From the NCBI GenBank assembly GCA_947846985.1, contig CANTUZ010000025.1:10724100-10788099 (forward strand): a stretch of 64,000 bases of DNA, read 5' to 3'. Source of the stretch: Fratercula arctica. Taxonomy: Eukaryota > Chordata > Aves > Charadriiformes > Alcidae. Position numbers and translations under genes: made by a program. Within the stretch, counting starts at the first letter, position 1. Each line of letters begins with the position of its first letter. This document shows, piece after piece, positions 1-11,925 of this stretch. The notes beneath the pieces were generated by a model. The model ran no database searches and was not told the origin of the DNA. It was given only the letters and a program-made list of their open reading frames with translations.

Positions 1-2124
1 GGTTTTCTTTTCATAATAAACTAGTTTGAATTCAAGGAACTTTTTGTCCCTTAAAAATAGAAAGCCCCTTGTAAAACAAAGGTACTTCAGAATGCTTCTG
101 GTACCAAAACGAATAAAGCTGTTTAGAATGAGAGCGGTTGTCATGTTTTTGGGCATGTATTTTTTTTTTTCTAATTTCCTTTTTTTTTTTATCATAGTAC
201 TATGAGACAAACCAGAAAATAAAAAAAATCATTAAATGGAGCATTAAGTAAGACATTTAATGCTTGCTTATGGTGATTTGTAAATTTTAACTTCTTTTGT
301 AAAGTAATCTATTGTAGGGCTTCCTAAAAGTCACCAGCTAAACAAGTAAACAAAAAAATGTTTTTGAAGGAATCAAAATTCTTTTACTTTGGAGTATAAA
401 TCAAACTAATGGAGTTAAAAGAGACTTCCCCTGAAGAGGTTATTCCATAACTGCCTACTGTAGGGATTCTTGCATCTATGTGAAGCTTATAGTATCAGCT
501 AATCTCATTTAGACAATTTTTATGTTCCAAAATATACATGGTGTTTTACCTTTTCAAATCCTTTGTGTTAAATGTGTGAAAAAGGTAGAAAATACGTGGG
601 CAGGTAGGTGGTATGGGGACAGAATGACACACAGAAATTCTCTCACGAATAGTAAAATGCATTACTTTGTACAACTACAGTCAAGTTTAAAATTTCTCAC
701 CTCGCTGACTGACTTAAGAACTAGAACATTGTATTTTTTTTATTTTTTTTAAATGCTAGTAAAATTTAAGACTAAATTAGATTAATACCCTTGTTCATTT
801 CTTGTGTCTGCTTTTAGAACAGTTAAAGTGTAGTTCTGCTAAAGGCCAAAAACTATATTAAAAAGCCCAATTTAGTTCTTTGTGATGTGTTAGATGTCAT
901 TAAAATAGCACCATTTTTCCTGAATAGCAGAGAGCTGTCCTAACAGCTTAAAAGATAGAGTTTCAGTTAATAAAAGCAATAGTTCTACCTTCATAGTGTC
1001 AAACAAGAACATTGTATGGAAATATAAACTACTTTAATGTTACTCATTTGACTTGGGATGTTTTAGTGTTGCATTCTGAAAAGGTCTTTGTTAAATGGGT
1101 CAGACTATGTGAATAGCATCTTCCAGCTCAAATACTCCATTTCAGAATGTGTTCTTCTGTGATATCACTAACATTAGAATTCTCACTGCAAAACATATTA
1201 GTAGGTGAAGATTATATATTCAGTAAAACAAATGTTTATATTTGAATAATCATATTTATGTGGCATATTTTTCTAAACCGGGGTCTTAAAAAGCATTTAT
1301 AAAGTCTATTTGAAGCAGGTATTTAGGTCTGTCTTATCTTTAGGTAAGTTGTTAAGCAAGCACTTAGTTTTAAGCATGTGAATTCAGTTAATTTAAGTGG
1401 GAGTTAAGCACTTGTATGAACAACATTCTGAATTAGTATGATGTCATTAGGCTACCAATAAATTATTTTTGCAATAAGGAGGTATTAGTGTCGTAAACTA
1501 GCAAATACCACTAAAACTGGAGAGTTTAGAGGAAAGATGATGAAGCAAAGATGGAAGAGAGAAGATCTGAGACTCAGAAACTGAAGGTTTGCAATTTGGA
1601 GGTTAAATAATATTTTTTTTTAATTTCTTTATTTTTTTGAGTAATAGAAAGTAAGTAGAAAGCAGAAATTTAAAAAAGACAAACTATAGAAAATACCTTT
1701 TATAATGTAGCTGTTCATATTTGTAGCCCATAATTTTTTAAAGATGTTTTTACTATATAAGCAAAAAACAACTTTTACTTATAGTAGTGACCTTTTCAGA
1801 TGAGACTTGGGAATTTTCATGTCTTCCCTTAAAAAAACTGATGGTAAGTATGTATTCTCAAATCATGTAGATTACTTTGAATTTCTGTAAGCATTTAATT
1901 TATTTTTCTAGAACAGTCTTCATTATCTTCATACAACTCCCCCCTCCACCTTCTCCCAAGTAGCTGATTTATCATATATTGTATATATACTTATCTTCTT
2001 CTAGAATAGCCATTCCCTAATACAACTCTTATAGGACAAACCTGAGTAACTGAGTTTGCAGGTTAATGTTTCTGTTGCATCCAGAATTAACTTATTATGA
2101 TGACTGCTCTATGAATGTTTAAAT
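1..2124. other. Unique AT-rich intronic or intergenic sequence
   Basis: I see no gene, exon, RNA gene or recognisable repeat here. The sequence is AT-rich with short T and A homopolymers. Short open frames (for example 522-752) look like chance: they have no family resemblance and end in low-complexity T runs. If RFX3 starts upstream of the window, this is part of a 5' intron. Confidence 0.6.
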
Positions 2125-2583
2125 TATGTTGTGGTGGGTTGACCTTGGCTGGGTGCCCACCCAGCTGCTCTCTCACTCCCCCTCCTCAACAGGACAGGGG
2201 GAGAAAATAAGATGGAAAAGCTTGTGTGTCAAGATAAAGACAGGGAGATAACTTACCAGTTGCCATCATGGGCAAAACATATTCGACTTAGTGAAAATTA
2301 ATTTAATATACTGTCAATTGAAAAATAGATTTGGATGGTGAGAAACAAAGACAAAAAATAAAATACCTCCTTCCCTCTCCCCTTTTCCCAGGCTCAAATT
2401 CACTGCTTCAGTTCCCAACTCCTCTACCTCCTCACCCCTGCCCTAGGGGTGTTGGGGGATAGGGAATGGGGGGTTGCAGTCAGTTCTTAACAGTTCCTCT
2501 CTGCTGCTCCTTCCTCCTCATGCTTTTCCAGTGCTCCATCGAAGGTGGTTCCCATGGGCTACAATCATCCAGGAAAGGACTGC

Positions 2584-3184
2584 TGTTGTGGGTTAACCCC
2601 GGTAGGCAGCTAAATACCACACAGTCGCTCACTCGTTACCCTCACAGTGGGATGAGGGAGAAAATTAGAAGAGCAAAAGTGAGAAAACGTTTTGGTTAAG
2701 ATAAAGACAGCTTAATGGGTAAAGCAAAGCTGCACACATAAGCAAAGCAAAATAAGGAATTCATTCGCTGCTTCCCATTGGCAGGCAGATGTTTAGCCAT
2801 CTCCAGAAAAGCAAGGCCTCAGCATGGGTAATGGTTACTTGATAAGATAAACACCATAACTCTGAATGCCTGCCCCCCCCCCCCCTTCCTCCTTCTTTTC
2901 CCCAGCTTTTATTGCTGACCACAACATCCTATAGTACAGAAAATCCCTTTTGTCAGTTGGGGTCAGCTGTCCCAGCTGCATCCCCTCCCAACTTCTTGCG
3001 CACCCCCAGCCTGCTTGCTGGCGGAGCTGTGAGAAACAGAACGCCTTGACGCTGTGTAAGCACTGTTCAGCAATAGCTAAAACACTAGTGTGTTATCAAT
3101 GCTGTTTTAGTCACAAATCCAAAGCACAACACCATACAATCCACTATGAAGAAAAATAACTCCATCCCAGTCAAAACCAGTGTA
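2584..3184 (-). mobile_element. LTR-C solo LTR nested in LTR-B
   Basis: Read on +, it starts TGTTGTGGGTTAACCCC and ends at CCAGTGTA, the reverse of the LTR-C family seen at 10572 (+), 22154 (+) and 49134 (-). It contains the shared segment around TTTTATTGCTGA and a C run near 2872-2885. Flanking pentamers ACTGC (2579-2583) and AGTGT (3185-3189) match at 3 of 5, consistent with a decayed target duplication. LTR-B sequence resumes directly afterwards. Confidence 0.75.
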
Positions 3185-3549
3185 AGTGTGTCCCCCCTTA
3201 TGGGCTGCAGTTCCTGCCTGAAAACCTGCTTCTGCATGGGCTCATCTCCATGGGCCGCAGTTCCTGACAAGAGGCTGCACATGCTTTCCATGGGCTGCAG
3301 CTTTCTTCAGGGCATATCTACCTGTTCTGGTGTGGTCTTCACCACGGGCTGCAGGGGAATCTCTGCTCTGGTGTACCTCTCCCCCCTCCTCCTTCATTGA
3401 CCTTGCTATCTGCAGGGCTGTTTATTGCACTTTCCCCCCCACCTCCTCTCTCTCACTCTGCTGTGCAGTATTTTTACCCTTTCTTAAATATGTTATCACA
3501 GAGGTGCTACTGGCTTCGCTGATTGGCTCAGTTTGGCCAGTGGTCGGTC

Positions 3550-4280
3550 TGTTATTGTCGCAGAGTGATTCACTTCACTTGTAAGAGAGAAACAGTGAAC
3601 TATTTATTGATATAAAACAGGGATTTGGCAAAGTTTGATAGTGAATGCGATGATAGTATTTTATGAGATTCGATGGCAAGGCACACTTGGTTATTTACTG
3701 CATAGAGGACAGGGTCAGACAGAACTGTCAGGGAGACCCTCCTGTTGAGTCACGGTTTCAGAAAGGACCCCCTTGCTTTCTAAACTCCTTCTCAGAGAGG
3801 AGTCTAGGTGTGGCTGGATCCAATCCTAGTCCCAGACTTGGTCAACGGTTTATGTCTAAAGGATTATATATGCACAATCAGTCCTTTATATCACTTAGCT
3901 AAAATTTCACAGTTTAGCATGCTATTAACCACTTACCGAGGATCTGTTGCAGCAAGGAATCTCTCAACCTCAAGGAGTAACCTTGAATGGCATCCTTACC
4001 CAAGGGGAGATCCTGGTGTGCAGCCCACTGCCGTGCAGGAGAGCTCAAAGGGCTCTTGGGCTGTCCACTATTTATAGAGTAAGATGATTGACCTATAGTC
4101 ATATCTGCATAGCAGCGAGATATCTAGGTCCCTATTCTGGACAGCGTTTGACTATGTTGCCATCCATTCCCCAAAGTCCAGGTGCAACCCATCACAGCTC
4201 CCACTGACAGTTATGGCTTGAGCAGGAGCTGGGGAAGAAGGGAGGGGTGAAGAGCACACCACCACAGTTATGGATCTTGC
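3550..4280 (-). mobile_element. LTR-like insertion (LTR-E-like) within LTR-B
   Basis: This block interrupts LTR-B, whose sequence stops near 3549 and resumes near 4280 at the GGAACCACCTCTGTTAGGCA stretch. It has an inverted AATAAA-type signal near its left end (ACTATTTATTG), suggesting a minus-oriented LTR. It has no full-length partner elsewhere in the window, and I did not find a clean target duplication, so both ends are approximate. Confidence 0.45.
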
Positions 4281-4345
4281 CGGAACCACCTCTGTTAGGC
4301 ACAGGGACAGCCCCTGATCTTTTTTCACAAAGGCCACCCATGCAA

Positions 4346-4720
4346 CCCCCTGTGGTCTGAACACCAATGGAGTCTGACAACACATTATAAAACAAAGCTT
4401 TATTGAGGCAGTAAGAAAGATGAGCAATGATGCGCCCATATGGCGAGTCACCCAATCACTGCTAGCAAACACAGGATCATAAGCGAAACCATGGCTCCGG
4501 CGAACTGCCAGGTACACTTGATGGCTGGGTCATCTGACAGCAACTGCCAATTGTGCAAATGTCTTTTGAGCATGGGTAAGACTTGCGCCTCCCCTTGGCT
4601 CTATCAATGGTAGTGTGATTTGAGAGAATCACAGTTTACATGAATAATGTAGGCAGCATCCTGCCTATGCTGCTGATACCGATCAAGGGGCAGGGTGTCA
4701 GGAAGCAGGGTGTCACCCCC
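4346..4720 (-). mobile_element. LTR-F solo LTR nested in LTR-B
   Basis: A TG...CA element occupies 4351-4715 (365 bp) and is flanked by CCCCC on both sides (4346-4350 and 4716-4720), the expected 5-bp duplication. The reverse complement carries AATAAAGC near the poly(A) position (GCTTTATT at about 4397 on +), so its orientation is minus. It sits inside a C-rich spot of LTR-B, whose terminal CTACCAAAACC motif follows. Confidence 0.7.
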
Positions 4721-4999
4721 CCCAACTACCAAAACCTTGCCACATAAATCCAGTACTTATGTTTTGTTTTAAACTGCGCTTTGTTAAATGTAATGAGGAT
4801 GTTTCATTACTTCGTATGCCCTTAATAGAGGGCTAGTGATAGAAATTCATCTAAAAGAATGCTTTGCATGTCATAAAGCTTTATTTTATGACATAAAAGC
4901 AAAATGAAAGGTGGAGATTTAAGACTATGTCTAAGAAGAAACAACTATATGTAGAGTCATAATGTGCTTGGGTTTTTTTTGTTGTTTATTTTTGGTATT

Positions 5000-5805
5000 G
5001 TGTCTGTAGTGGGTTAACCTTGTCTGGCTCAGACCCCCATCCAGCCATTCTCTCACTCCCCCTCCTCAACAGCATGGGGGAGAAAATAAGATGAAAAAGC
5101 TCGTGGGATGAGATAAAGTCAGGGAGATCAACTTGGGGAAAATTTAAGTTAATTTGTTGCCAATTAAAATTGATTTGGATAGAAAGAAACAAAGACAAAA
5201 CAATACCTTTCCCCTACCGCACTCCCTTTTTCCCAGGCTCAACTTCACTCCTTCATTCCCAACTCCCCTGTTGTCTCTCCCCCCTTCCCCAGCATCACAA
5301 GAGGGGATGGGGAACAGGGGAGTTATGGTAAGTAATAACAGTTCCTCCCTGCCACCCCTTCTTCCTCACGCTTCTCCCCTGCTCCAGCGTGGGTCCTCTC
5401 CGTGGGTGCATTTCCTGTCAGGAGAATCTATTACAGCGTGGGCTTTCCACAGGCTGCAGCTTCCTTCAGGGTATATCCACTTGCTCAGGCATGGGGTCCT
5501 CCATGGGCTTTAGTGTGGATACCTGCTCCTCCATGGGCTGCAGGGGAATATCTGCTCTGGTGCCTGAAGTACCTCCTCCCCTTCCTTCTCTGACCTTGAC
5601 ATTCACAGTGGTGTTTCTCACACCTTTTTTCCCTCACTCCTTCCACTGCTTATGCGTCCTTTTGTCCTTTCTTAAATATATTATCACAGAGGTGTCACTA
5701 GCTTTGCTGATTGGTACAGCTTTGGCCAACAGTTGCTCCATTGCAGGCCAAACCCATGCAGCCCATCATGCTACTACAGCAATGCCACGTAAACCCAATG
5801 GTGTC
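5000..5805 (+). mobile_element. LTR-B solo LTR
   Basis: The element runs 5005-5800 (796 bp). It starts TGTAGTGGGTTAACC, ends AAACCCAATG and is flanked by a perfect GTGTC duplication (5000-5004 and 5801-5805). It contains an internal series of about 45-50-bp imperfect repeats around the words CATGGGCTGCAG and CCTGTCAGG (about 5380-5550), then a stretch conserved between copies (TTTCTTAAATATATTATCACAGAGG). No coding capacity is apparent. Confidence 0.8.
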
Positions 5806-6170
5806 CTATGATAAAACTAATAAAATCCATTTAACTGGTGTTAGTGTAAGGCTAAATAATATTACAGAATGTTTAAAAATACACTATATTTTGTGTGTGA
5901 AGGAAATTTTAAACAATAAAGGTTTATAAGTAAAAATCTACATTGGCACTAATGTAGTTCGTGAATGAATACAAGACAATTTTCTGGGGCTCATCTGCTA
6001 TTTCTATTCTACTGCAGCATGTATTATAGCCTCCTTGAATGAATTCACTCATATACAGTATTCGCTCTGGGTTCACATACTGTGTTTATGGCACAGTTAT
6101 CTGTTAAACAGAGCAAAGAACATGAATGAGCTGTTTTTATGTTAATTAAATACTGAGGACCCGATTTTAT
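5806..6170. other. Short unique spacer
   Basis: AT-rich sequence between the LTR-B copy and the CR1 3' end. Nothing recognisable is seen in it. Confidence 0.5.
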
Positions 6171-6250
6171 CACAGAATCATGGAATGATAGGGTTTGGAA
6201 GGGACCTCTGGAGATCATCTAGTCCAACCCCCCTGCCAGAGCAGGGTCAC

Positions 6251-6949
6251 CTAGAGCAGGTTGCACAGGAACGCGTCCAGGCGGGTTTTGAATGTCTCCA
6301 GAGATGGAGACTCCACCACCTCTCTGGGCAGCCTGTTCCAGTGCTCTGCCACCCTCAAAGTAAAGAAGTTCCTCCTCATGTTTAGGTGGAACTTCCTATG
6401 CTCAAGTTTGTGCCCGTTACCTCTTGTCCTGTCCCTGGGCACCACTGAAAAGAGCCTGGCCCCATCCTCCCGACATCCATCCTTTAAGTATTTATAAGCA
6501 TTGATAAGATCCCCCCTCAGCTGTCTTTTTTCCAGACTAAAAAGACCCAAATCCCTCAGCCTTTCTTCATAAGAGAGGTGTTCCAATCCCCTAATCATCT
6601 TTGTAGCCCTCTGCTGCACCCTCTCCAGCAGTTCCCTGTCCTTCTTGAACCGGGGAGCCCAGAACTGGACACAGTACTCCAGGTGTGGCCTCACCAATGC
6701 AGAGTAGAGGGGGAGGATGACCTCCCTCGACCTGCTGGCCACACTCTTCTTGATGCACCCCAGGATGCCATTGGCCTTCTTGGCTGCAAGGGCACATTGC
6801 TGGCTCATGGTCATCCTGTTGTCCACCAGGACTCCCAGGTCTCTTTCCACAGAGCTGCTCTCCAGCAGGTCAGCCCCCAACCTGTACTGGTGCATGGGGT
6901 TATTCCTCCCCAGGTGCAGGACCCTACACTTGCCCTTGTTGAATTTCAT
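6251..6949 (-). pseudogene. CR1 ORF2 C-terminal part, frameshifted
   Basis: A 232-residue open frame carries the CR1 reverse-transcriptase thumb and C-terminal region. It begins at [14 protein letters not shown] and includes [30 protein letters not shown] and, near the end, [16 protein letters not shown], all typical of CR1 C-termini. It is out of frame with the upstream piece because of the C-run length change near 7027-7039. It ends close to the CR1 3' untranslated region, as in complete elements. Confidence 0.9.
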
Positions 6950-8556
6950 GAGGTTTCTCTCTGACCAGCTCTCCAGCCTGTCCAGGTCTCTCTGTATGGC
7001 AGCACAGCCTTCTGGTGTGTCAGCCGCCCCCCCCCCCCCAGCTTTGTGTCATCAGCAAACTTGCTGAGGGTGCACTCTATCCCTTCATCCAGGTCATTGA
7101 TGAATATATTGAACAGGACTGGACCCAGTACTGACCCCTGGGGAACGCCACTCGTCACGGACCTCCAACTAGACTCTGTGCCCCTAATCACGACCCTCTG
7201 AGCTCTGTCTTTCAACCAGTTATCTATCCACCCCACTGTCCTTTCATCTAACCCACACTTCCTAAGCTTCCCTATGCGGATGCTGTGGGACGCTGTGTCG
7301 AATGCCTTGCTGAAGTCAAGGTAGACCACATCTACCGCCCTCCCCTCATCTATCCATCCAGTCATGCCATCATAGAAGGCTATCAGATTAGTCAGACATG
7401 GTTTCCCCTTGGTGAATCCGTGTTGAGTACTTCTGATAGCTTTCTTTTCCTCCACATGCCTTGAGATGACACCCAGAACGAGCTGTTCCATCATCTTTCC
7501 AGGGATGGAGGTGAGGCTGACCGGCCTGTAGTTCCCTGGGTCTTCCTTCTTGCCCTTTTTGAAGACTGGAGTGACATTGGCTTTCCTCCAGTCCTCAGGC
7601 ACCTCGCCTGTTCTCCAGGACCTTTCAAAGATGATGGAGAGCGGCCCAGCAATGACTTCTGCCAGCTCCCTCAGCACTCTCGGGTGCATCCCATCAGGGC
7701 CCATGGACTTGTGGATATCTAATTGACCTAATTGATCCCTCACTTGATCCTCCTCAACCAAGGGGAAGTCTTCCTCTTTCCCTGTTACTTTCTCCAGAGT
7801 CTGGGACTCCTGAGGGCTGGGCCAAGCCGTAAAGACTGAAGCAAAGAAGGCATTCAGTAACTCCGCCTTCTCTGCATCCTCTGTCACCATGGCTCCTGTC
7901 TCATTCAACAGCGGGCCCACATTTTCTCTAGTTTTCCTTTTGCCTCCGATATACTTGAAGAAATCCTTCCTGTTGACCCTGACATCCCTTGCCAGGTTTA
8001 ATTCCAAGGAGGCCTTGGCTTTCCTCGTTTCATCCCTGCATGCTCTGGTGGCATTCTTGTAATCTTCCCAAGTGGTCAGTCCCTTCTTCCATGTGCTGCA
8101 AACTTCCTTCTTCCACTTGAGCTTTTTCAGAAGCTCCCTGCTCAACCATGCAGGTCTCCTGCATCCCTTGCCCGATTTCTTGCTCTTAGGGATGCACCAA
8201 TCCTGAGCTTGGAGAAAGTGGTCTTTGAATACCAACCAGCTCTCTTGAGCCCCCCTGGCTTCCAGAGCCCTTGACCACAGGATCTCTCCAAGCAGTTTCT
8301 TGAGGAGGTTAAAGTTAGCCCTCCTGAAGTCCAAGGTTGCAATCCTACTTGTTGTTGTTTTGTGCATACTACCCATGATCCTGAACTCTATCTTCTCGTG
8401 ATCACTACAGCCAAGGCTGTCTCCAACCTTAATGTCCTCCACCAGTCCCTCTTTGTTTGTCAGTACTAGGTCCAGTAGTGCTCCTCTCCTTGTTGGCTCC
8501 TCCACCACCTGTGTCAAAAAGTTGTCATCAATACACTGGAGGAGGACCTGTATCAC
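6946..8556 (-). pseudogene. CR1 ORF2 fragment (end of endonuclease plus reverse transcriptase)
   Basis: A 536-residue open frame. It starts in the endonuclease C-terminus ([10 protein letters not shown] near residue 50) and continues through a linker into the reverse transcriptase. Visible motifs are [23 protein letters not shown], the catalytic [30 protein letters not shown] and the second catalytic motif FADDTKLGG. The frame is lost just after FADD at a C homopolymer (about 7027-7039 on +). The true reading continues in the neighbouring frame (6251-6949), so the product would be truncated after the palm. No methionine of the original protein is present. In the living element this enzyme copies CR1 RNA at the target site; here it is a relic, though a fairly young one given how much frame survives. 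Confidence 0.9.
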
Positions 8557-8629
8557 ATAAATCCATAGTAGTTTAATAGCATTCTCTACTTTTATATGGT
8601 TGTGAATTGAAACTTGGGCATAAATTGCA

Positions 8630-9450
8630 GAGTTTCAGTAGCAGGGATGCTGTAGTGGTGACCTGTGTGGGAGGAGGTTGTGATCTGCCCTGTGCCAGTC
8701 GCGGCCAATTCCAGACAGCTCCAAAACTGATGGAAACAACCCATCCTGTGCCAAAACTTCAGCCAGAGGAGCATTTGGTGCTCCTGCTCGAATCATAAAG
8801 ATCTTTTCCAACCTAAACGATTCTAAGATCATCAAGTCCAACTGTAAACCTAGCACTGCCAAGTCCGCCACTAAACTATGTCCCTAAGTGCCACATCTAC
8901 ACATCTTTTAAATACCTCCAGGGATGGTGACTAAACCACTTCCGTGGGCAGCCTGTTCCAATGCTTGGTAACCCGTTCAGTGAAGAATTTTTTCCTAATA
9001 TCCAGTCTAAACCTCCCCTGGTGCAACTTGAGGCTATTTCCTCTCATCCTATCAAACATATTTAAGATAGCTGAAGCCACTAGAGGCAGGAGGAGATACA
9101 CTGCTGAGGACACTACTGGAGATGTGCTGCTGAAGACTCGCTGTTGGAAACATGGCTAGAGATGTGTTCTTGGAAGGAGGTGCTCTGTGCCAAAGGGGTA
9201 CACCTCAGAGGGGATTGTGTCTCACAGAGGACCCGTGCTGGAGCAGGGTCACCTGTGAGAGACTGCGGCCTATGGACAACCCATGCTGGAGCAGAGGAAA
9301 AAGAGTAAGAAGCGAAGTGCGGGAGAGGAAAATGAGTAAAGCAGTGCAGAGTGACAGACAAAACCTGTTACGCAATGACCCTGATCTCCTGTGCTGCTTA
9401 TTGCCTCACCGAAGGAATTGGGATGGACTGACCTGTAATGAACATAAGGG
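8630..9450 (-). mobile_element. Old, diverged LTR-B-like sequence split by a CR1 piece
   Basis: Segments 8640-8795 and 9110-9450 weakly resemble the minus copy of LTR-B at 42116-43056 (phrases such as GTGCTGGAGCAG, GGAGCAGAGGAAAAAGAGTAAG and a C/T-poor middle). The order is the same. The match is by eye and diverged, so this assignment is tentative. Confidence 0.35.
8796..9110 (-). mobile_element. CR1 3' fragment
   Basis: On + it reads AATCATAAAGATCTTTTCC at the 3' edge and then GTGGGCAGCCTGTTCCAATG and TTTTTTCCTAATATCCAGTC, the reverse complement of the CR1 C-terminal coding and 3' end region. A short minus frame (8931-9113) shows [10 protein letters not shown]. It is shorter and more diverged than the copy at 6171-8558. 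Confidence 0.8.
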
Positions 9451-10566
9451 AAGTTGAGACTAGGAAGGGGGAGGATAGGTGTTTGGCTGAAGTCAAGTCT
9501 GGGAAACAGGAAGGAAAGGTATTTATTTTTGTACCTGTTTATATTCTCTCTTTTATTCTACCTCCCATCAGTCATAAGATGTTTGTGTTACTTGGCAGTA
9601 TATTGAGTAGAAACTACCCAAATTGAGACTTTTTTGCCCATGACAAAGCAATATTTGAATATGTTGCATCTCTTTTCATGACATGTCACTGGGGATTTTA
9701 AAGCTAAGATGGCTTATGTAGGAAAGGTATATGCAAGAGACTACAACGCAGTATTTCTGTGATTCAGTACTGTTTTTATCTGGAGTGAACAAACACAGGA
9801 AAATAGTCTTTGTTGATAGCTCTTTTAAGAGACTTGGAGTTTTTCAAGTCCATAAATTTATATCTGTTGGTTTAAAAGTGACAGATAATGATAGAAGAAA
9901 GAGATGCATGTCAAAATGGGTCAGTCAGTTGTGAATCTGAGGTATATTTTTTATTATTTTTTAAAGGGTGAACTTCCAGAATGGTTTTGGATATTTGACT
10001 AGGAAGTATTTGAAGACTCATTCCTAAATGATTTTATTTCTTAAAATAAAAAAACAAACAAGAACAATTTTGCATTGTGATGTGCCTCTGTTTTGATCTT
10101 GAGAATTAGAGAAGCATGAGCTTGTGGAAAATATGTTTTGTGTAATGTGGATGAAGCTGGATCATAAGTAGGTTCATGTCTAGGACTACTTTTTCTGGTC
10201 AGAGTAGTAACTTGTGTTTAATTACCTCTTGGATTTTGTAATAAAAATACATAACTATTTCAATAAGTCTTCCATTCTTCTGACTTCACTGGATAGAGCC
10301 ATATCTGGTTGTGCTTGAGTGCATCTATTTGTTTTTATTTTTGTTTTTCATTTGTTCTCTACCTGATGTGGTGGGAAAGTTAGCTCGCAAAGGGAGGTGT
10401 TAAACGTGCTAGTGCTTAACTTCTTATTTACTAAATTTAGAGAAAACACCATTTTCTTTTCTCCCCTACATTCTGCCCTAGCTTTTATAAATTGCACTGA
10501 CTCAGAAGAATCTAGCTGCTTTGGTGGGATAAGAGAACAGAAGTCACGTTCTGATAGCGGCCCTGA
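9451..10566. other. Unique intronic sequence
   Basis: AT-rich, with no gene or repeat that I recognise. Confidence 0.5.
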
Positions 10567-10571
10567 CCTGT

Positions 10572-11026
10572 TGTGCTGGTTTGGGCTGGGATAGAGGTAA
10601 TTTTCTTCATAGTAGCTGGAATGGGGCTATGTTTTGGATTAGTGCTGAAAACAGTACTGATAATACAGGGATGTTATAGTTATTGCTGAGCAGTGCTTAC
10701 ACAGAGTCAAGGCCTTTTCTGCTTCTCACACCACCCCACCAGCAAGTAGGCTGGGGGTACACAGTTGGGAAGGGACACAGCTGGGACAGCTGACCCCAAC
10801 TGACTAAAGGGATATTCCATACCATATGACATCATGCTCAGCAATAAAAGCTGTGGGGAGGATATTCAGAATTATGGCATTTTGTTTAACCTATTTAACT
10901 CTTTATCTCAAGCCACGAGTTTTCTCACTTTTACTCTTCCAATTCTTTCCCCCATCCCACCAGGGGAAGGGGGGTGAGCGAGCAGCTGTGTGGGGCTTAG
11001 TTGCCAGCTGGGGTTAAACCATGTCA
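10572..11026 (+). mobile_element. LTR-C solo LTR
   Basis: TG...CA element of 455 bp beginning TGTGCTGGTTTGGGCTGGG and ending GGGTTAAACCATGTCA. Flanking pentamers CCTGT (10567-10571) and CTTAT (11027-11031) differ by two transitions, as expected of an aged duplication. It contains GCAATAAAAGCTGTGG, a plausible TATA or poly(A) element shared with the copies at 2584, 22154, 49134 and 60620. Confidence 0.75.
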
Positions 11027-11925
11027 CTTATCAAAGTCAAAACCAGGACTTTATAGTGTCCATGTTGTAGGACCTGGGGCTGAACATGGACATGATATCT
11101 CTATAATTCTCTGCAGAAGTAGTGCATTATGGCCACTGTGGTCAAATCAGGTCAGAACATTTAAAGCTTCCTAACAAGCTGAATGCTTTTTCCATCAGTG
11201 GTATCCAGGTATTTAGGATTAACACACAGACTAAGAGACAAGTGTAAAATATTTTACCAAAAAAACCTTATTGCCACTCTTAAGTCATGTGTTTACCAAT
11301 AAAGAACAAACTGACCACCCTTCCTCTAGGTGCTTACATAAGAAAAACTTTGTGATGTCACTGCTGTTACCCCTACTTCTTTTAATGGTAACATCACTGC
11401 TTCCTCTTTCAAATTTAACATAGTTCCTGAAAAGTAACCCATGTTTTTCTTTAAGCTACTTTTTATTAATGAGCATTATAATCCCACAGAATTTATTGGC
11501 TCTATGAGTCTTTTAAACATGTAGTCAATTGTCAGCAATGAAAAGGCTCATGGTTACAACCTGATTAAAAATTTAGGCTTCCAATTGTCTGGAAAACATA
11601 TGTGTAAACACACCCTTTGTGGGCTGGACATTATACAAAAGGCTGAAGCATGTTTAAAAAAAATACAAATGCTCTAGTAGAAAGAGGGGATGGAGGGGGA
11701 GAGAAATTCAAAGGCACTAAAGGATGTCAGAAGAAAGCCTGTGAGATTTGAGTACGTGACTTATCCTTGTCTTTGTTCCTATAAAGTTTATAGGGTGATT
11801 TTCAGAGTAACATTTTTGAAAATATCTTAAAGCTGGAATCCAATGTTCAACTTTCAAAAAGTGACTTAAATACTGTTAAAAATCTGTCTTTAGGTACTTT
11901 AAGTCCTTTCATACCTACTACGGAT
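11027..11925. other. Unique intronic sequence
   Basis: No gene or recognised repeat. Several short A/T homopolymers. Confidence 0.5.

Larger units (their letters stand above)
2125..4762 (+). mobile_element. Solo LTR-B (+) split by three nested insertions
   Basis: LTR-B begins TGTGGTGGGTT at 2130 and ends at 4757, just after the family-typical CTACCAAAACCTTGCCA motif. It is flanked by a perfect 5-bp duplication TATGT (2125-2129 and 4758-4762), so it is a solo LTR insertion. Its own sequence lies at about 2130-2583, 3185-3549, 4280-4350 and 4716-4757. The gaps hold LTR-C, LTR-E-like and LTR-F elements listed separately. The LTR-B parts match the uninterrupted copies at 5005-5800 and 34888-35853 segment by segment. 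Confidence 0.8.
6171..8558 (-). mobile_element. CR1 LINE, 5'-truncated, about 2.4 kb
   Basis: The left edge on + (CACAGAATCATGGAATGATAG) is the typical CR1 3' terminus read in reverse, followed by the diagnostic TTGGAAGGGACCTCTGGAG. The copy extends to about 8558, where it stops within the last part of the endonuclease domain. ORF1 and most of the endonuclease are therefore missing, the usual result of abortive reverse transcription. It is the longest CR1 in the window. Confidence 0.93.

Noticed and set aside
522..752. Small open frame in the unique left region
   Set aside because: Short, ends in a T-run-encoded Phe/Tyr string and shows no family resemblance.
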